NCBI GenBank assembly: GCA_035222895.1 | Contig: JAVYIG010007457.1 | Coordinates: 26,001-90,000, forward strand | Length of the DNA: 64,000 nucleotides | Reading direction: 5' to 3' | DNA from: Strongylocentrotus droebachiensis | Lineage: Eukaryota; Echinodermata; Echinoidea; Camarodonta; Strongylocentrotidae | Shown here: in pieces, positions 43,701 to 46,740 of the stretch | Layout of the letters: each line of letters starts with the position of its first letter | How positions within the stretch are numbered: position 1 is the stretch's first letter | The notes under the pieces: generated by a model | Told to the model about the DNA's origin: nothing | Database searches by the model: none | The model's input: only the letters and a program-made list of their open reading frames with translations | Made by a program: the position numbers and the translations under genes

Positions 43701-46197
43701 ACTGTATAACCTATTATATCATTCTCCAGACAAGTGAAGTACACCACGTCACCCAGATGAACTTTGCGACCTGGCCGGACCACAGCGTGCCTTCCACCTC
43801 TCTCCCTCTCCTCCGCTTTGCTTGCCATATGAGGCGTATTCATGACGACCGTCTCCCTATTGTCGTCCACTGCAGTGCAGGGATCGGGAGGACCGGTACA
43901 CTCATCACCATCGACGCCATCTTAGGGCTCATTGATCGCGATGAAGAGGTAGGAGATATATCTAACTATTTCAGAATAATGATTAAAGATAAAGTTGAGT
44001 TATGGTAAAAAAAGAAAATAAATTCTCACAGAATCAAACAAAACTTACACTGAATTTGCCAAACAATTTTGGTAGAAAATGTATAATGGCTGATTAATGA
44101 GCATAGAAAGATAAGGAAATCAAAGTGTCGGGCCCCGACACCATTTGTGTAGTTCCTTAAACATCTTTCTGTGTACAGTGCTTGTTAATTTACCAAGACT
44201 GGGCTAAATTTCTTATCATTTTGATGATTCCAGAACCTTGCAGTACACACCAATAGTTATATGCTAGATGATCAACCTTTTCTGATAGATTCCACACCTT
44301 TTCTTTCACAATGCAATCGCATGACCAGAACTCAACTTTATCTTTAACCATTCATTCCAGTTTTAATATTTGCTTTCATTTGTTGGTAAATTTATGTGAA
44401 TACCAGTGATTTAATGTATTTCATTCTTTTAAAGGGATCAGGTAACTTTGTCTCAGATTCTGAAACAAAATCCTGGATTTAGCTCATTCTGCAATGATAA
44501 TTATAAACTTTAGGTCAGTCAGGAACCTCATGAATTTTATAAGCAGATTGCCTGTCTGATTATCTTATGATTGGAAATCAAACTTTCAAAAATCGTTTGC
44601 GAAACGGTTTTCATAACACTACAGTCTATTGGGGAAAACGAGTATGGTAAAATGGTTCACTCAAAGATATTTACCTTTTGAGGCACTTCATGATCATTTT
44701 GAAGCACAATTTTATTTAGAGCTTCAATATGACACCATATCACAGACACTGATAACACGTAGGGCCATGCATCTTAGATTTAACATTGTTAAACGATGCC
44801 TTTAAGGGACAGCTACAATTATTTACGTTTCTTTTTGCTAAATTGTGATGACTAATCAATGAGTTTTGTTTCCACAATTATTTCTGGAACAATCATTTTC
44901 CCTGTGATGAACTAGGACATGCAAATTCATGTTGTACACTTTTCTCAGATGTCATGGAAATTTCTATTTGTCGTCAGTTGGGGAGTATAACCTATGAAAC
45001 ATGACCTACATGTACATGTAATAATAATAATAATAATACACTATTTATATAGCGCATAATAAACATAACTTTCTCTATGCGCTGTACAAGCATAATGAAG
45101 AGAAATATACAAATCTTATAACTACTAAAATGACTAACTTAATATAGTAAATAACATAATAAAGAGATAGCTAACATGGTCAAAACAAAGAACGTAAGTA
45201 AGGATAGTCTAATTTATTAAAGCCAAAGAGGTGCGTTTTTAGTAAAGATTTGAAAGTGGCAGAAGTGGGTGCCTGTCGTAGGAAATTGGGAAGATTGTTC
45301 CAAAGATTTGGTCCAGCAACTGCAAAAGATCTGCCCCCATAGAATATAGTATTGGTTTTTTGGTACACAAAGTAGTGCTTGATTGCTTGAACAGAGGGTT
45401 CGGGGTGGGTGGTATGTTTCAGCAAATCAGTCGGGTATGAAGGAGAAGAACTATGTTGTGCTTTAAATGTAATTAATAATGTAAAGGTTTGTAGTATCTA
45501 TATGGACAGTTCATGATATTCGTAGAAACTTCTCTTTGTTATGTGATACAGTTCAAGGTACTGAACATAGTGAAGGGTCTAAGGAAGCAGAGGCAAGGCA
45601 TGATCCAAACAAAGGTAAGCTTTCAAGATGTGTCAGTGACTTATCTTTGTTTTACCTCATACACTAAATTTCTATCTTAAAAATGTATTAAAAAACAAAG
45701 ACAACAACAAACAAAAAGTGTGAATTCCTACTATAGTCCATCTCCTAGTTGTACTTCATACAGTCTGGTTAAAAAGCTACCACTAGCATCCTGAGGTACA
45801 TTTACTAGCATTGCACTGCACTGTACAAGTCATGTATACTTCATGGATGTACAGTGCAATATCATTTATTTTTTTTATTTATTTCTGATATTTATACAGG
45901 GTGGCACATATCACCAATTTGGTGGTCTTCCTTGAGGCCCTGTTTGGTTATAATAAAACAAATAACAGCATCAAAACAAAATTGAGAAATACACAAGCAT
46001 ACATGTATATATAAACAGGTAAAATACAAATTAATTGTATTCATACATATTTAACAAAAGCTATAGTTGACATATTTTTTAGAGTGTCAAGAAAACAATA
46101 TCATTTTATAAAATCCTTGGATGTCTTTGTTTTGCAGGACCAGTACATCTTCTGTTACAAGGCTGCGTTAGAAGCTCTGAAGACCGTGCTTAGATGA
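36..46197 (+). CDS. PTPN13: PTPN13-like tyrosine phosphatase, C-terminal 26 coding exons (5' end outside window)
   Basis: Joined exons give one open frame of 2,341 residues ending in TGA at 46195-46197; every join matches in phase. Counting from the first complete codon, the order is acidic linker (1-279), PDZ1 (about 280-365), long Ser/acidic linker, PDZ2 (about 872-962), Pro-rich linker, PDZ3 (about 1143-1227), PDZ4 (about 1346-1430), linker, PDZ5 (about 1747-1832), linker, and a PTP domain (about 2060-2338). The PTP domain has [21 protein letters not shown] (Asp2245) and [10 protein letters not shown] (Cys2276, Arg2282). Five PDZ domains before one C-terminal phosphatase is the PTPN13 (PTP-BAS/PTP-BL) layout; that family also has N-terminal KIND and FERM domains, which would lie upstream. 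Family members dephosphorylate tyrosines on cortical and junctional partners recruited through the PDZ domains. All catalytic residues are present, so an active enzyme is expected. Exon borders were set by eye from GT/AG sites and reading frame. Confidence 0.95.
462..480 (+). repeat. Left target-site duplication of the LINE, overlapping the exon 1 donor
   Basis: The 19-bp sequence AAGTAAGCCATTTACATAT occurs here and again at 6832-6850. This copy contains the last two exon bases and the GTAAGC donor. Confidence 0.85.
690..750. repeat. CGTC/CGTA microsatellite inside the Helitron
   Basis: Repeated GTCC and GTAC tetramers follow the 5' end of the Helitron. Confidence 0.9.
758..1500. repeat. Tandem repeat, period about 151 bp, roughly five copies
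   Basis: Landmarks such as CGATGAACTGATTAGAT and GATCGCGTTATC recur at 151-bp steps (for example 831, 982 and 1133). Later copies decay and shorten. Each unit carries two or three AGGTCA hexamers, for example at 860, 867 and 874 and again at 1011, 1018 and 1025. Confidence 0.9.
1722..3084. mobile_element. DNA-transposon-like insertion with terminal inverted repeats
   Basis: The ends AGCCCGAGTCA (1722) and TGACTCAGGCT (ending 3084) are inverted copies, followed inward by AAACGTTTAAC-like motifs. LINE reading (DKDPLY, then NYRPISL) resumes on the right. The interior has no recognisable protein; target duplication is unclear. Confidence 0.6.
3201..3721. mobile_element. TTAA-flanked inverted-repeat element inside the reverse transcriptase
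   Basis: TTAA at 3201-3204 and 3718-3721 flank inverted ends that read inward as AAAG, a short AT stretch, then TATGTCCC and TTTGCAG. Removing 3201-3717 rejoins reverse transcriptase reading GFL to KGRNIS. TTAA targets are typical of piggyBac-type elements. The 60-residue ORF inside has no recognised function. Confidence 0.8.
3984..4532. mobile_element. Inverted-repeat element with AACCCCGTACTATAG motifs and a poly-C tract
   Basis: The left end TAATACTCTTTTCACACTGG is mirrored by CCAGTGTGAAAACAGTATTA at the right. Several copies of GCTTAACCCCGTACT and its complement lie inside, plus about 17 C residues near 4450. It interrupts the LINE between the GCPISPYLF block and the FADD block. Confidence 0.75.
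5472..5844. mobile_element. TTAA-flanked foldback element, family A, copy 1
   Basis: TTAA ends with AAAGGTATAGACCAGTCTTGG at the left and the inverted AACTGGTCTTTATCT at the right. Related copies are at 11532-13025, 36082-36452 and 44140-44347. This one interrupts the LINE C-terminal region. Confidence 0.8.
6441..6720. repeat. T-rich interspersed repeat, copy 1
   Basis: It shares CCTGATTTT runs, CCAATTTTCTTACTCAAAA, GGGGAATGTTGT, GATGCCAT and CAATGGGG with 10226-10475, same orientation. Confidence 0.7.
6832..6850 (+). repeat. Right target-site duplication of the LINE, carrying a relict splice donor
   Basis: This is an exact copy of 462-480, directly after an A-rich 3' end (ACTATAAAAAT). It therefore carries a second GTAAGC, preceded by AA, with no coding exon before it. 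Confidence 0.85.
7482..7943 (+). CDS. PTPN13: PTPN13 window exon 2: acidic linker and start of PDZ1
   Basis: Phase 0 in and out (acceptor TACAATAG, donor ACG|GTAAGG), 154 residues. It carries [16 protein letters not shown], the first acidic-tryptophan motif, and a Glu-rich stretch. It ends with the first PDZ strand and carboxylate-binding loop, [17 protein letters not shown]. The loop reads SLGI where GLGF is usual. Confidence 0.92.
7979..9559. mobile_element. 1.6-kb block bounded by GGGGGTGTTTCACAAAG inverted repeats (family B)
   Basis: The left end reads GGGGGTGTTTCACAAAGACT and continues to TATGGCAGGCCATTCATG. The right end is its complement, finishing GTGAAACACCCCC. A second weaker inverted pair (about 8285 GTAGGCCGATTATGACGTCA and about 9235) suggests a nested insertion. 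A 132-codon ORF at 8856-9254 shows no known domain. Shorter relatives lie at 17365, 18048 and 37350. Confidence 0.7.
10057..10150 (+). CDS. PTPN13: PTPN13 window exon 3: middle of PDZ1
   Basis: Acceptor TTCCATTACAG, donor G|GTGAGT, phase 0 to 1. It encodes [20 protein letters not shown] and [12 protein letters not shown], the central strands and the DGR-IK-GD turn of PDZ1. Confidence 0.93.
10226..10475. repeat. T-rich interspersed repeat, copy 2
   Basis: This is the counterpart of 6441-6720, in the intron between exons 3 and 4. It includes a run of about 14 C residues at 10390. Confidence 0.7.
10868..11122 (+). CDS. PTPN13: PTPN13 window exon 4: end of PDZ1 and Gln/Gly linker
   Basis: Phase 1 to 1. 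It starts [20 protein letters not shown], the typical PDZ second helix, and ends PDZ1 at STLVIERG. A Pro/Gln/Gly-rich tail follows. Donor G|GTAAAC. Confidence 0.92.
11211..11455 (+). repeat. tRNA-derived SINE-like repeat
   Basis: A tRNA-like A box (TGGCTCAGTCAGTAGAGCG) lies at its 5' end and an ATT repeat closes it (11441-11455). No intact tRNA fold or clear B box is present. Confidence 0.55.
11532..13025. mobile_element. Family A TTAA element, copy 2, split by a later insertion
   Basis: The left 66 bp (11532-11597) match the start of family A. The rest of the element resumes at 12689 and ends near 13025. The intervening 11598-12688 is foreign and flanked by ATTACC on both sides. Confidence 0.75.
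11598..12688. mobile_element. 1,091-bp insertion with 6-bp target duplication, type unknown
   Basis: ATTACC occurs at 11592-11597 and 12689-12694; only one copy exists in the uninterrupted family A copies. No inverted or direct terminal repeats and no ORF were recognised. It is AT-rich. Confidence 0.6.
13370..13609 (+). CDS. PTPN13: PTPN13 window exon 5: acidic linker
   Basis: Acceptor CATCCACACAG, donor AAAG|GTGATC, phase 1 to 1, 240 nt. The peptide is highly acidic, with [17 protein letters not shown]. No fold is recognised. Removal would keep frame. Confidence 0.87.
13610..15131 (+). other. PTPN13 intron without recognisable elements
   Basis: AT-rich sequence between exons 5 and 6. Apart from short A/T runs I see no repeat, RNA gene or credible coding segment. 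Confidence 0.6.
15132..16262 (+). CDS. PTPN13: PTPN13 window exon 6: large Ser/acidic disordered linker between PDZ1 and PDZ2
   Basis: Acceptor TTTTTGCAG, donor CCAG|GTAAGT, phase 1 to 1. At 1,131 nt it is the longest exon in the window. It encodes about 377 residues rich in Ser, Asp, Glu, Pro and Thr, with many Ser-Pro/Thr-Pro sites and a HWSDEEDHR motif. No domain is seen. Its GC and codon use differ clearly from the flanking introns, which supports coding. Large antisense ORFs here are shadows. Confidence 0.93.
16263..16976 (+). other. PTPN13 intron ending in a SINE tail
   Basis: Intron between exons 6 and 7. The last 180 bp is the 3' part of a SINE; the rest is AT-rich. Confidence 0.7.
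16801..16945 (+). repeat. SINE 3' fragment with ATT repeat tail
   Basis: TAAAGCGCTTAGAGACATTT, then AAGCACTATATAAAAGCGGA and an ATT tail, matching the 3' ends of the SINEs at 26926-27290 and 29433-29775. It ends 31 bp before exon 7. Confidence 0.8.
16977..17188 (+). CDS. PTPN13: PTPN13 window exon 7: PDZ2 first part
   Basis: Phase 1 to 0, acceptor CCTCTTTACAG, donor CCG|GTAAGT. It starts [20 protein letters not shown] with the classic GLGF loop. It continues with [20 protein letters not shown] and GDVILAVNG. Confidence 0.94.
17365..17659. mobile_element. Family B inverted-repeat element
   Basis: The left GATGTTTCGCAAAGACTAAG mirrors the right CTTAGTCTTTGAACACCCCC. The inner arms also pair (CTATGGCATGCAGGCCGTTC with TGGCCTGCCATAG). 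Confidence 0.75.
18048..18368. mobile_element. Family B inverted-repeat element
   Basis: The left CAGGGGGTTTTTCACAAAGA mirrors TCTTTGTGAAACACCCCCCTG at the right. Arms of about 70 bp include AAGTTGGACTTAA and its complement. Confidence 0.8.
20678..20821. mobile_element. Short inverted-repeat element, 144 bp
   Basis: A perfect 16-bp terminal inverted repeat, ATTACAACAGATCACA at the left and its complement at the right. Confidence 0.6.
22560..22693 (+). repeat. Probable LINE 3' tail with (CAAA)n end
   Basis: A TTGTA-rich stretch, then AACGCAGAAATAAAAG and about six CAAA units. It resembles the 3' ends of L2-like LINEs; no coding part is visible. Confidence 0.45.
24733..24825 (+). CDS. PTPN13: PTPN13 window exon 8: end of PDZ2
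   Basis: 93 nt, phase 0 to 0, acceptor ATCGATCCAG, donor AAG|GTAACC. It encodes the second helix and last strand of PDZ2 ([20 protein letters not shown]) and [10 protein letters not shown]. The acceptor has a weak pyrimidine tract. Confidence 0.9.
24833..25033. repeat. Interspersed repeat, family C, copy 1
   Basis: It starts AAAGCCCCACTGTACTAC, includes TTGCTCCCTCTATATAGAAA and GAGAGCTGAGTTGATGAGA, and ends near GTCTAATCCCTC plus 30 bp. Copies lie at about 41829-42035 and 55331-55520. It begins 7 nt after the exon 8 donor. Confidence 0.8.
25426..25935 (+). CDS. PTPN13: PTPN13 window exon 9: Pro-rich linker between PDZ2 and PDZ3
   Basis: 510 nt, phase 0 to 0, acceptor TTATCTTTGTAG, donor GAG|GTAATT. 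170 residues begin with a Lys/Glu stretch, then dense [10 protein letters not shown]-like repeats suited to SH3/WW binding. Acidic and Ser-rich parts follow. No fold is seen. Confidence 0.92.
26060..26140. repeat. CT-rich microsatellite
   Basis: A run of C followed by (CT)n in the intron after exon 9. Confidence 0.9.
26225..26399. mobile_element. Inverted-repeat element, family D, copy 1
   Basis: ACAGTCAAACCTGCTTTA at the left and AGATAGGTTTGACTGT at the right. Internal GACCACCTGTCTACAAA units repeat. Related to 43243-43418 and 43514-43705. Confidence 0.8.
26675..26833 (+). CDS. PTPN13: PTPN13 window exon 10: PDZ3 first part
   Basis: 159 nt, phase 0 to 0, acceptor TGTTTTTTCAG, donor GAG|GTATGT. 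It encodes [20 protein letters not shown] with a GLGF loop, then [20 protein letters not shown]. Confidence 0.94.
26926..27290 (-). repeat. tRNA-derived SINE, minus strand
   Basis: On the minus strand the 5' tRNA-like part carries a B box (GGTTCGAATCCC, complement near 27217). The body holds GTTAAATGGGTACCCGGTAG, GTCAAGTAACGCCTGGCTGG and AAGCGCTATATAAAAGC, ending in ATT repeats at 26930-26945. It matches 29433-29775 in opposite orientation. Confidence 0.9.
27770..28476 (+). CDS. PTPN13: PTPN13 window exon 11: end of PDZ3, linker and whole PDZ4
   Basis: 707 nt, phase 0 to 2, acceptor CTATTTTGTAG, donor AG|GTAAGA. It starts [20 protein letters not shown], finishing PDZ3. The linker follows with [10 protein letters not shown], the second acidic-tryptophan motif. 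PDZ4 (about residues 1346-1430) lies entirely in this exon: [19 protein letters not shown] to [10 protein letters not shown]. Its loop reads QLGLLLG rather than GLGF, so ligand preference may differ. Confidence 0.94.
28828..28947. mobile_element. 120-bp inverted-repeat element (MITE)
   Basis: GGCCCGAATTCACAAAGGAG at the left is exactly mirrored at the right. Arms of about 37 bp include GGTTTGTCGACAAACC, itself a palindrome. AAT flanks both sides. Confidence 0.8.
29123..29405 (+). CDS. PTPN13: PTPN13 window exon 12: acidic linker
   Basis: 283 nt, phase 2 to 0, acceptor CACATCTTCAG, donor GAG|GTGAGT. The peptide contains [12 protein letters not shown] and ends EESDWE, which joins to exon 13 DLS to make the third acidic-tryptophan motif. 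No fold is seen. Confidence 0.9.
29433..29775 (+). repeat. tRNA-derived SINE, plus strand
   Basis: The 5' end resembles a tRNA with a long arm: GACTGAGTGGTTTAAGGCGC (A box) and GGTTCAAATCC (B box). The shared body GGTACCCGGTAGGATGCGAC and the tail AAGCGCTATATAAAAGCGGA plus ATT repeats follow. It starts 28 bp after the exon 12 donor. Confidence 0.9.
30293..30424 (+). CDS. PTPN13: PTPN13 window exon 13: linker
   Basis: 132 nt, phase 0 to 0, acceptor CTTGTTGTATAG, donor ACT|GTAAGT. It begins [20 protein letters not shown]. Skipping would preserve frame but break the EESDWEDLS motif at the junction with exon 12. Confidence 0.87.
30912..31442 (+). CDS. PTPN13: PTPN13 window exon 14: Ser/Pro linker before PDZ5
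   Basis: 531 nt, phase 0 to 0, acceptor TTGTTTCTACAG, donor GAA|GTATGT. 177 residues are rich in Ser, Pro and Thr with many SP/TP sites, then [20 protein letters not shown]. No fold is seen. Confidence 0.9.
32261..32428 (+). CDS. PTPN13: PTPN13 window exon 15: PDZ5 first part
   Basis: 168 nt, phase 0 to 0, acceptor TCTCCTATAG after a long CT tract, donor CAG|GTAGGC. It encodes [20 protein letters not shown] with a GLGF loop, then [20 protein letters not shown]. The 5' splice site sits at the base of a long palindrome. Confidence 0.94.
32434..32700. mobile_element. Near-perfect palindrome: two 128-bp arms, 11-nt loop
   Basis: The left arm 32434-32561 and right arm 32573-32700 are inverted copies with only a handful of mismatches by eye (ends CACTATGAACATGACGGAC and complement). 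The loop is TCATATATTTT. It is probably a young foldback transposon; it starts 5 nt after the exon 15 boundary. Confidence 0.9.
32833..32973. mobile_element. Inverted-repeat element, about 141 bp
   Basis: TAGCATTGATGGTAACTTTG and its near complement CAAAGTTACCGTCAATGCTA, bounded by GGCCC and GGGCC. An inner CCATGGAA pair is also present. Confidence 0.6.
33345..33436 (+). CDS. PTPN13: PTPN13 window exon 16: end of PDZ5
   Basis: 92 nt, phase 0 to 2, acceptor TTCTTTGCCAG, donor GG|GTAAGA. It encodes [20 protein letters not shown] and [10 protein letters not shown], the last helix and strand of PDZ5. Confidence 0.93.
33437..34205 (+). other. PTPN13 intron without recognisable elements
   Basis: AT-rich intron between exons 16 and 17; no repeat or RNA gene recognised. 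Confidence 0.6.
34206..34381 (+). CDS. PTPN13: PTPN13 window exon 17: acidic linker
   Basis: 176 nt, phase 2 to 1. The acceptor GTTGAGCAG was chosen for phase over a second AG 4 nt further on. Donor CATG|GTGAGT. The peptide [20 protein letters not shown] contains a possible RPAS phosphosite; the rest is acidic. Confidence 0.87.
35287..35859 (+). promoter_or_regulatory. 573-nt AG-free zone before exon 18 acceptor
   Basis: Reading every line, no AG dinucleotide occurs between the TTTTCAG ending at 35286 and the CACAG ending at 35861. AG-exclusion zones extend from a branch point to its acceptor, and long ones mark distant branch points. Pyrimidine-rich stretches lie at 35320-35400 and 35790-35825, while the sequence just before the acceptor is CAACAACAACACC, not a normal pyrimidine tract. 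Confidence 0.75.
35862..36023 (+). CDS. PTPN13: PTPN13 window exon 18: candidate cassette exon
   Basis: 162 nt (54 codons), phase 1 to 1, so it can be skipped without a frameshift. Acceptor CCTCACAG lacks a nearby pyrimidine tract; donor CAG|GTAATT. It encodes [20 protein letters not shown], then [16 protein letters not shown]. No domain is seen. Exon 17 also joins exon 19 directly in frame. Coding use is supported by an open frame, base composition and matching phases. Confidence 0.8.
36082..36452. mobile_element. Family A TTAA element, copy 3 (most intact)
   Basis: TTAA, then AGGTAAAGACCAGTTTTGG at the left; CCAGAACTGGTCTTTATCT then TTAA at the right. It is 371 bp long and begins 58 bp after the exon 18 donor. 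Confidence 0.85.
37350..37656. mobile_element. Family B-like inverted-repeat element
   Basis: CTGGGGGGTGTTTCATAAAG at the left and CTTTATGAAACACCCCCCTG at the right. Inner arms GTTCGTAAAGTTACGCATGA pair with TCATGCGTAACTTTACAAAC. Confidence 0.85.
37696..37720. repeat. (TA)n microsatellite
   Basis: About twelve TA units, 75 bp before the exon 19 acceptor. Confidence 0.9.
37795..37928 (+). CDS. PTPN13: PTPN13 window exon 19: linker before PTP domain
   Basis: 134 nt, phase 1 to 0, acceptor ACCATATTAG, donor CAG|GTTTGT. It encodes [20 protein letters not shown] and [13 protein letters not shown]. Both splice sites are weaker than average. Confidence 0.87.
38055..38219. mobile_element. 165-bp imperfect palindrome
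   Basis: CAAATAATGAATG and GTTCAATAGTGCGAATATTT at the left are mirrored at the right by AAATATTCGCACTATTGAAC and CATTCATTATTTG. A wider pair, AATGACCAGTCATT near 38035 and AATGACCGGTCATT near 38500, may mark a larger element around it. Confidence 0.7.
39086..39112. repeat. (GA)n microsatellite
   Basis: About thirteen GA units before exon 20. Confidence 0.9.
39230..39511 (+). CDS. PTPN13: PTPN13 window exon 20: start of the phosphatase region
   Basis: 282 nt, phase 0 to 0, acceptor TTTTCTCTCCAG, donor AAG|GTGAGA. The acidic [20 protein letters not shown] leads into a probable helix, [20 protein letters not shown], and ends [15 protein letters not shown], the usual N-terminal helix of the PTP domain. 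Confidence 0.92.
39972..40062 (+). CDS. PTPN13: PTPN13 window exon 21: PTP domain KNRF motif
   Basis: 91 nt, phase 0 to 1, acceptor TACCATGGCAG, donor T|GTAAGT. It encodes [14 protein letters not shown], the phosphotyrosine-recognition segment of classical PTPs. Confidence 0.93.
40106..40427. mobile_element. TTAA-flanked foldback element, family E
   Basis: TTAAAGCCCCTCTAAAGTGTTGG at the left (40106) is mirrored by CCAACACTTTAGAGGGGC then TTTAA at the right. Arms of about 90 bp include GAAAGAGGATGTCATTT. It starts 44 nt after the exon 21 end. Confidence 0.85.
40916..41205 (+). repeat. tRNA-derived SINE, second type
   Basis: The tRNA-like head TGTGGTCTAGTGGATAAG (A box) and GGTTCGAGTCC (B box), then body GTGTTAAATGGGTACCGGTA, GCTATATAAATATC and an ATT tail. 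It ends about 33 bp before exon 22. Confidence 0.9.
41239..41447 (+). CDS. PTPN13: PTPN13 window exon 22: PTP domain core, YIN and ACQGP motifs
   Basis: 209 nt, phase 1 to 0, acceptor TACCTCCTAG, donor AAG|GTGAGA. It encodes [20 protein letters not shown] and [20 protein letters not shown] plus [12 protein letters not shown], all conserved in classical PTPs. Confidence 0.95.
41829..42035. repeat. Family C repeat, copy 2
   Basis: TACTTGTAGCTACTTGCTCCCTCTATATAG, with GAGAGCTGAGTTAATGAGAT and TGGTCTAATCCC, in the same order as 24833-25033. Confidence 0.8.
42177..42311 (+). CDS. PTPN13: PTPN13 window exon 23: PTP domain, RYWP motif
   Basis: 135 nt, phase 0 to 0, acceptor GCATTACAG after a TG repeat, donor GAG|GTAAGA. 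It encodes [20 protein letters not shown] and [11 protein letters not shown]. Confidence 0.95.
42780..42940 (+). repeat. Probable LINE 3' end with A-rich tail
   Basis: TGTACTATTTTTAATGACTT, then GCACTCAATTCAGCCGAAAG and an AATAAA-rich tail. No coding remnant is seen. Confidence 0.5.
43243..43418. mobile_element. Family D inverted-repeat element, copy 2
   Basis: ACAGTAAAACCTGCTTTAAA at the left, ACAAGTTTCACTGT at the right, with AGACCACCTG units inside. Confidence 0.75.
43514..43705. mobile_element. Family D inverted-repeat element, copy 3
   Basis: ACAGTCAAACCTGCTTTAG at the left and CTATAGACAGGTTTGACTGT at the right. It ends 24 nt before exon 24. Confidence 0.85.
43730..43948 (+). CDS. PTPN13: PTPN13 window exon 24: catalytic exon, WPD loop and [10 protein letters not shown]
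   Basis: 219 nt, phase 0 to 0, acceptor TCATTCTCCAG, donor GAG|GTAGGA. It encodes [11 protein letters not shown] (general acid Asp) and [20 protein letters not shown]. The nucleophile Cys codon is 43871-43873, with the phosphate-binding Arg six residues later. No inactivating change is seen. Confidence 0.97.
44140..44347. mobile_element. Family A element, copy 4, 5'-truncated
   Basis: It carries the right half of family A (CATCTTTCTGTGTACAGTGC, ATCATTTTGATGATTCCAGA) and ends ACTTTATCTTTAA. Confidence 0.75.
45018..45430 (-). mobile_element. LINE C-terminal fragment, minus strand
   Basis: The 81-codon ORF at 45180-45425 reads [20 protein letters not shown], then LKTHLFGFN, the tail of many CR1/L2/Jockey-type reverse transcriptases. 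Its 3' end (45018-45070) has GCGCTATATAAATAG and an ATT repeat. It is truncated and not a host gene. Confidence 0.85.
45552..45614 (+). CDS. PTPN13: PTPN13 window exon 25: PTP domain C-terminal part
   Basis: 63 nt, phase 0 to 0, acceptor GTGATACAG, donor AAG|GTAAGC. It encodes [20 protein letters not shown], the helix with the Q-x-x-x-M-I-Q-T motif of classical PTPs. Confidence 0.94.
46138..46197 (+). CDS. PTPN13: PTPN13 window exon 26: last coding exon and stop
   Basis: Acceptor TTTGTTTTGCAG. It encodes [19 protein letters not shown], then TGA at 46195-46197. The DQY-IFCY motif is the usual end of the PTP domain; the protein stops right after it, with no tail. Confidence 0.95.
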   Translation, partial: DQYIFCYKAALEALKTVLR

Positions 46198-46599
46198 GGG
46201 CCAGTGGACAGAGGAACAGAGAATGATTAACACTAGCTCTCTACGTGCGAGCGACTTCTTCTTCTTCCAAGGAAAGTGCTGCTTCAAGGCCTTGAAGATT
46301 GCGCACTGCGAGTGCCTGTGAGGAGCCTGTGTGTGTGAGCCTGCTGGCCAGGATCCTTGTGCAGAAAATATTTACAGGGTGCAAGTAAAAACTAACAATT
46401 CCGTGAGGGCAGCTAAGAATGCATTTTCCCCAGTGAGGACTTAAATGCTTCGAGGCACTTGGGCAAGTGTTCTCGTTCCGATGCAAGAAGCTCCGGAATG
46501 GACGTGTTCAGATTATGACTTTTGAAAAAGATAGTAATGATATTAATTAGCTGGGTCTTTATAGCTCCTAATACATTGACAATATCTCTTCGGGCTTTA

Positions 46600-46740
46600 T
46601 AGATATATTATTACCCCAGTCATGACTTTTGTATCCTACTGGGTACCCATTTAACACTCAGATGGAGAGAAGCAATTCAGATGATATGCCTTGCTAAAGG
46701 AGATGATGGCAATGCAACAAATACGGGGAGAAGTAACCGA
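46600..46740 (+). repeat. Decayed SINE fragment
   Basis: TACTGGGTACCCATTTAACA and TGGAGAGAAGC followed by TTGCTAAAGGA match the body of the tRNA-derived SINEs in this window. Confidence 0.5.

Noticed and set aside
45180-45425. An independent 81-codon gene
   Set aside because: The sequence is the C-terminal tail of a LINE reverse transcriptase next to a SINE/LINE-type 3' end.
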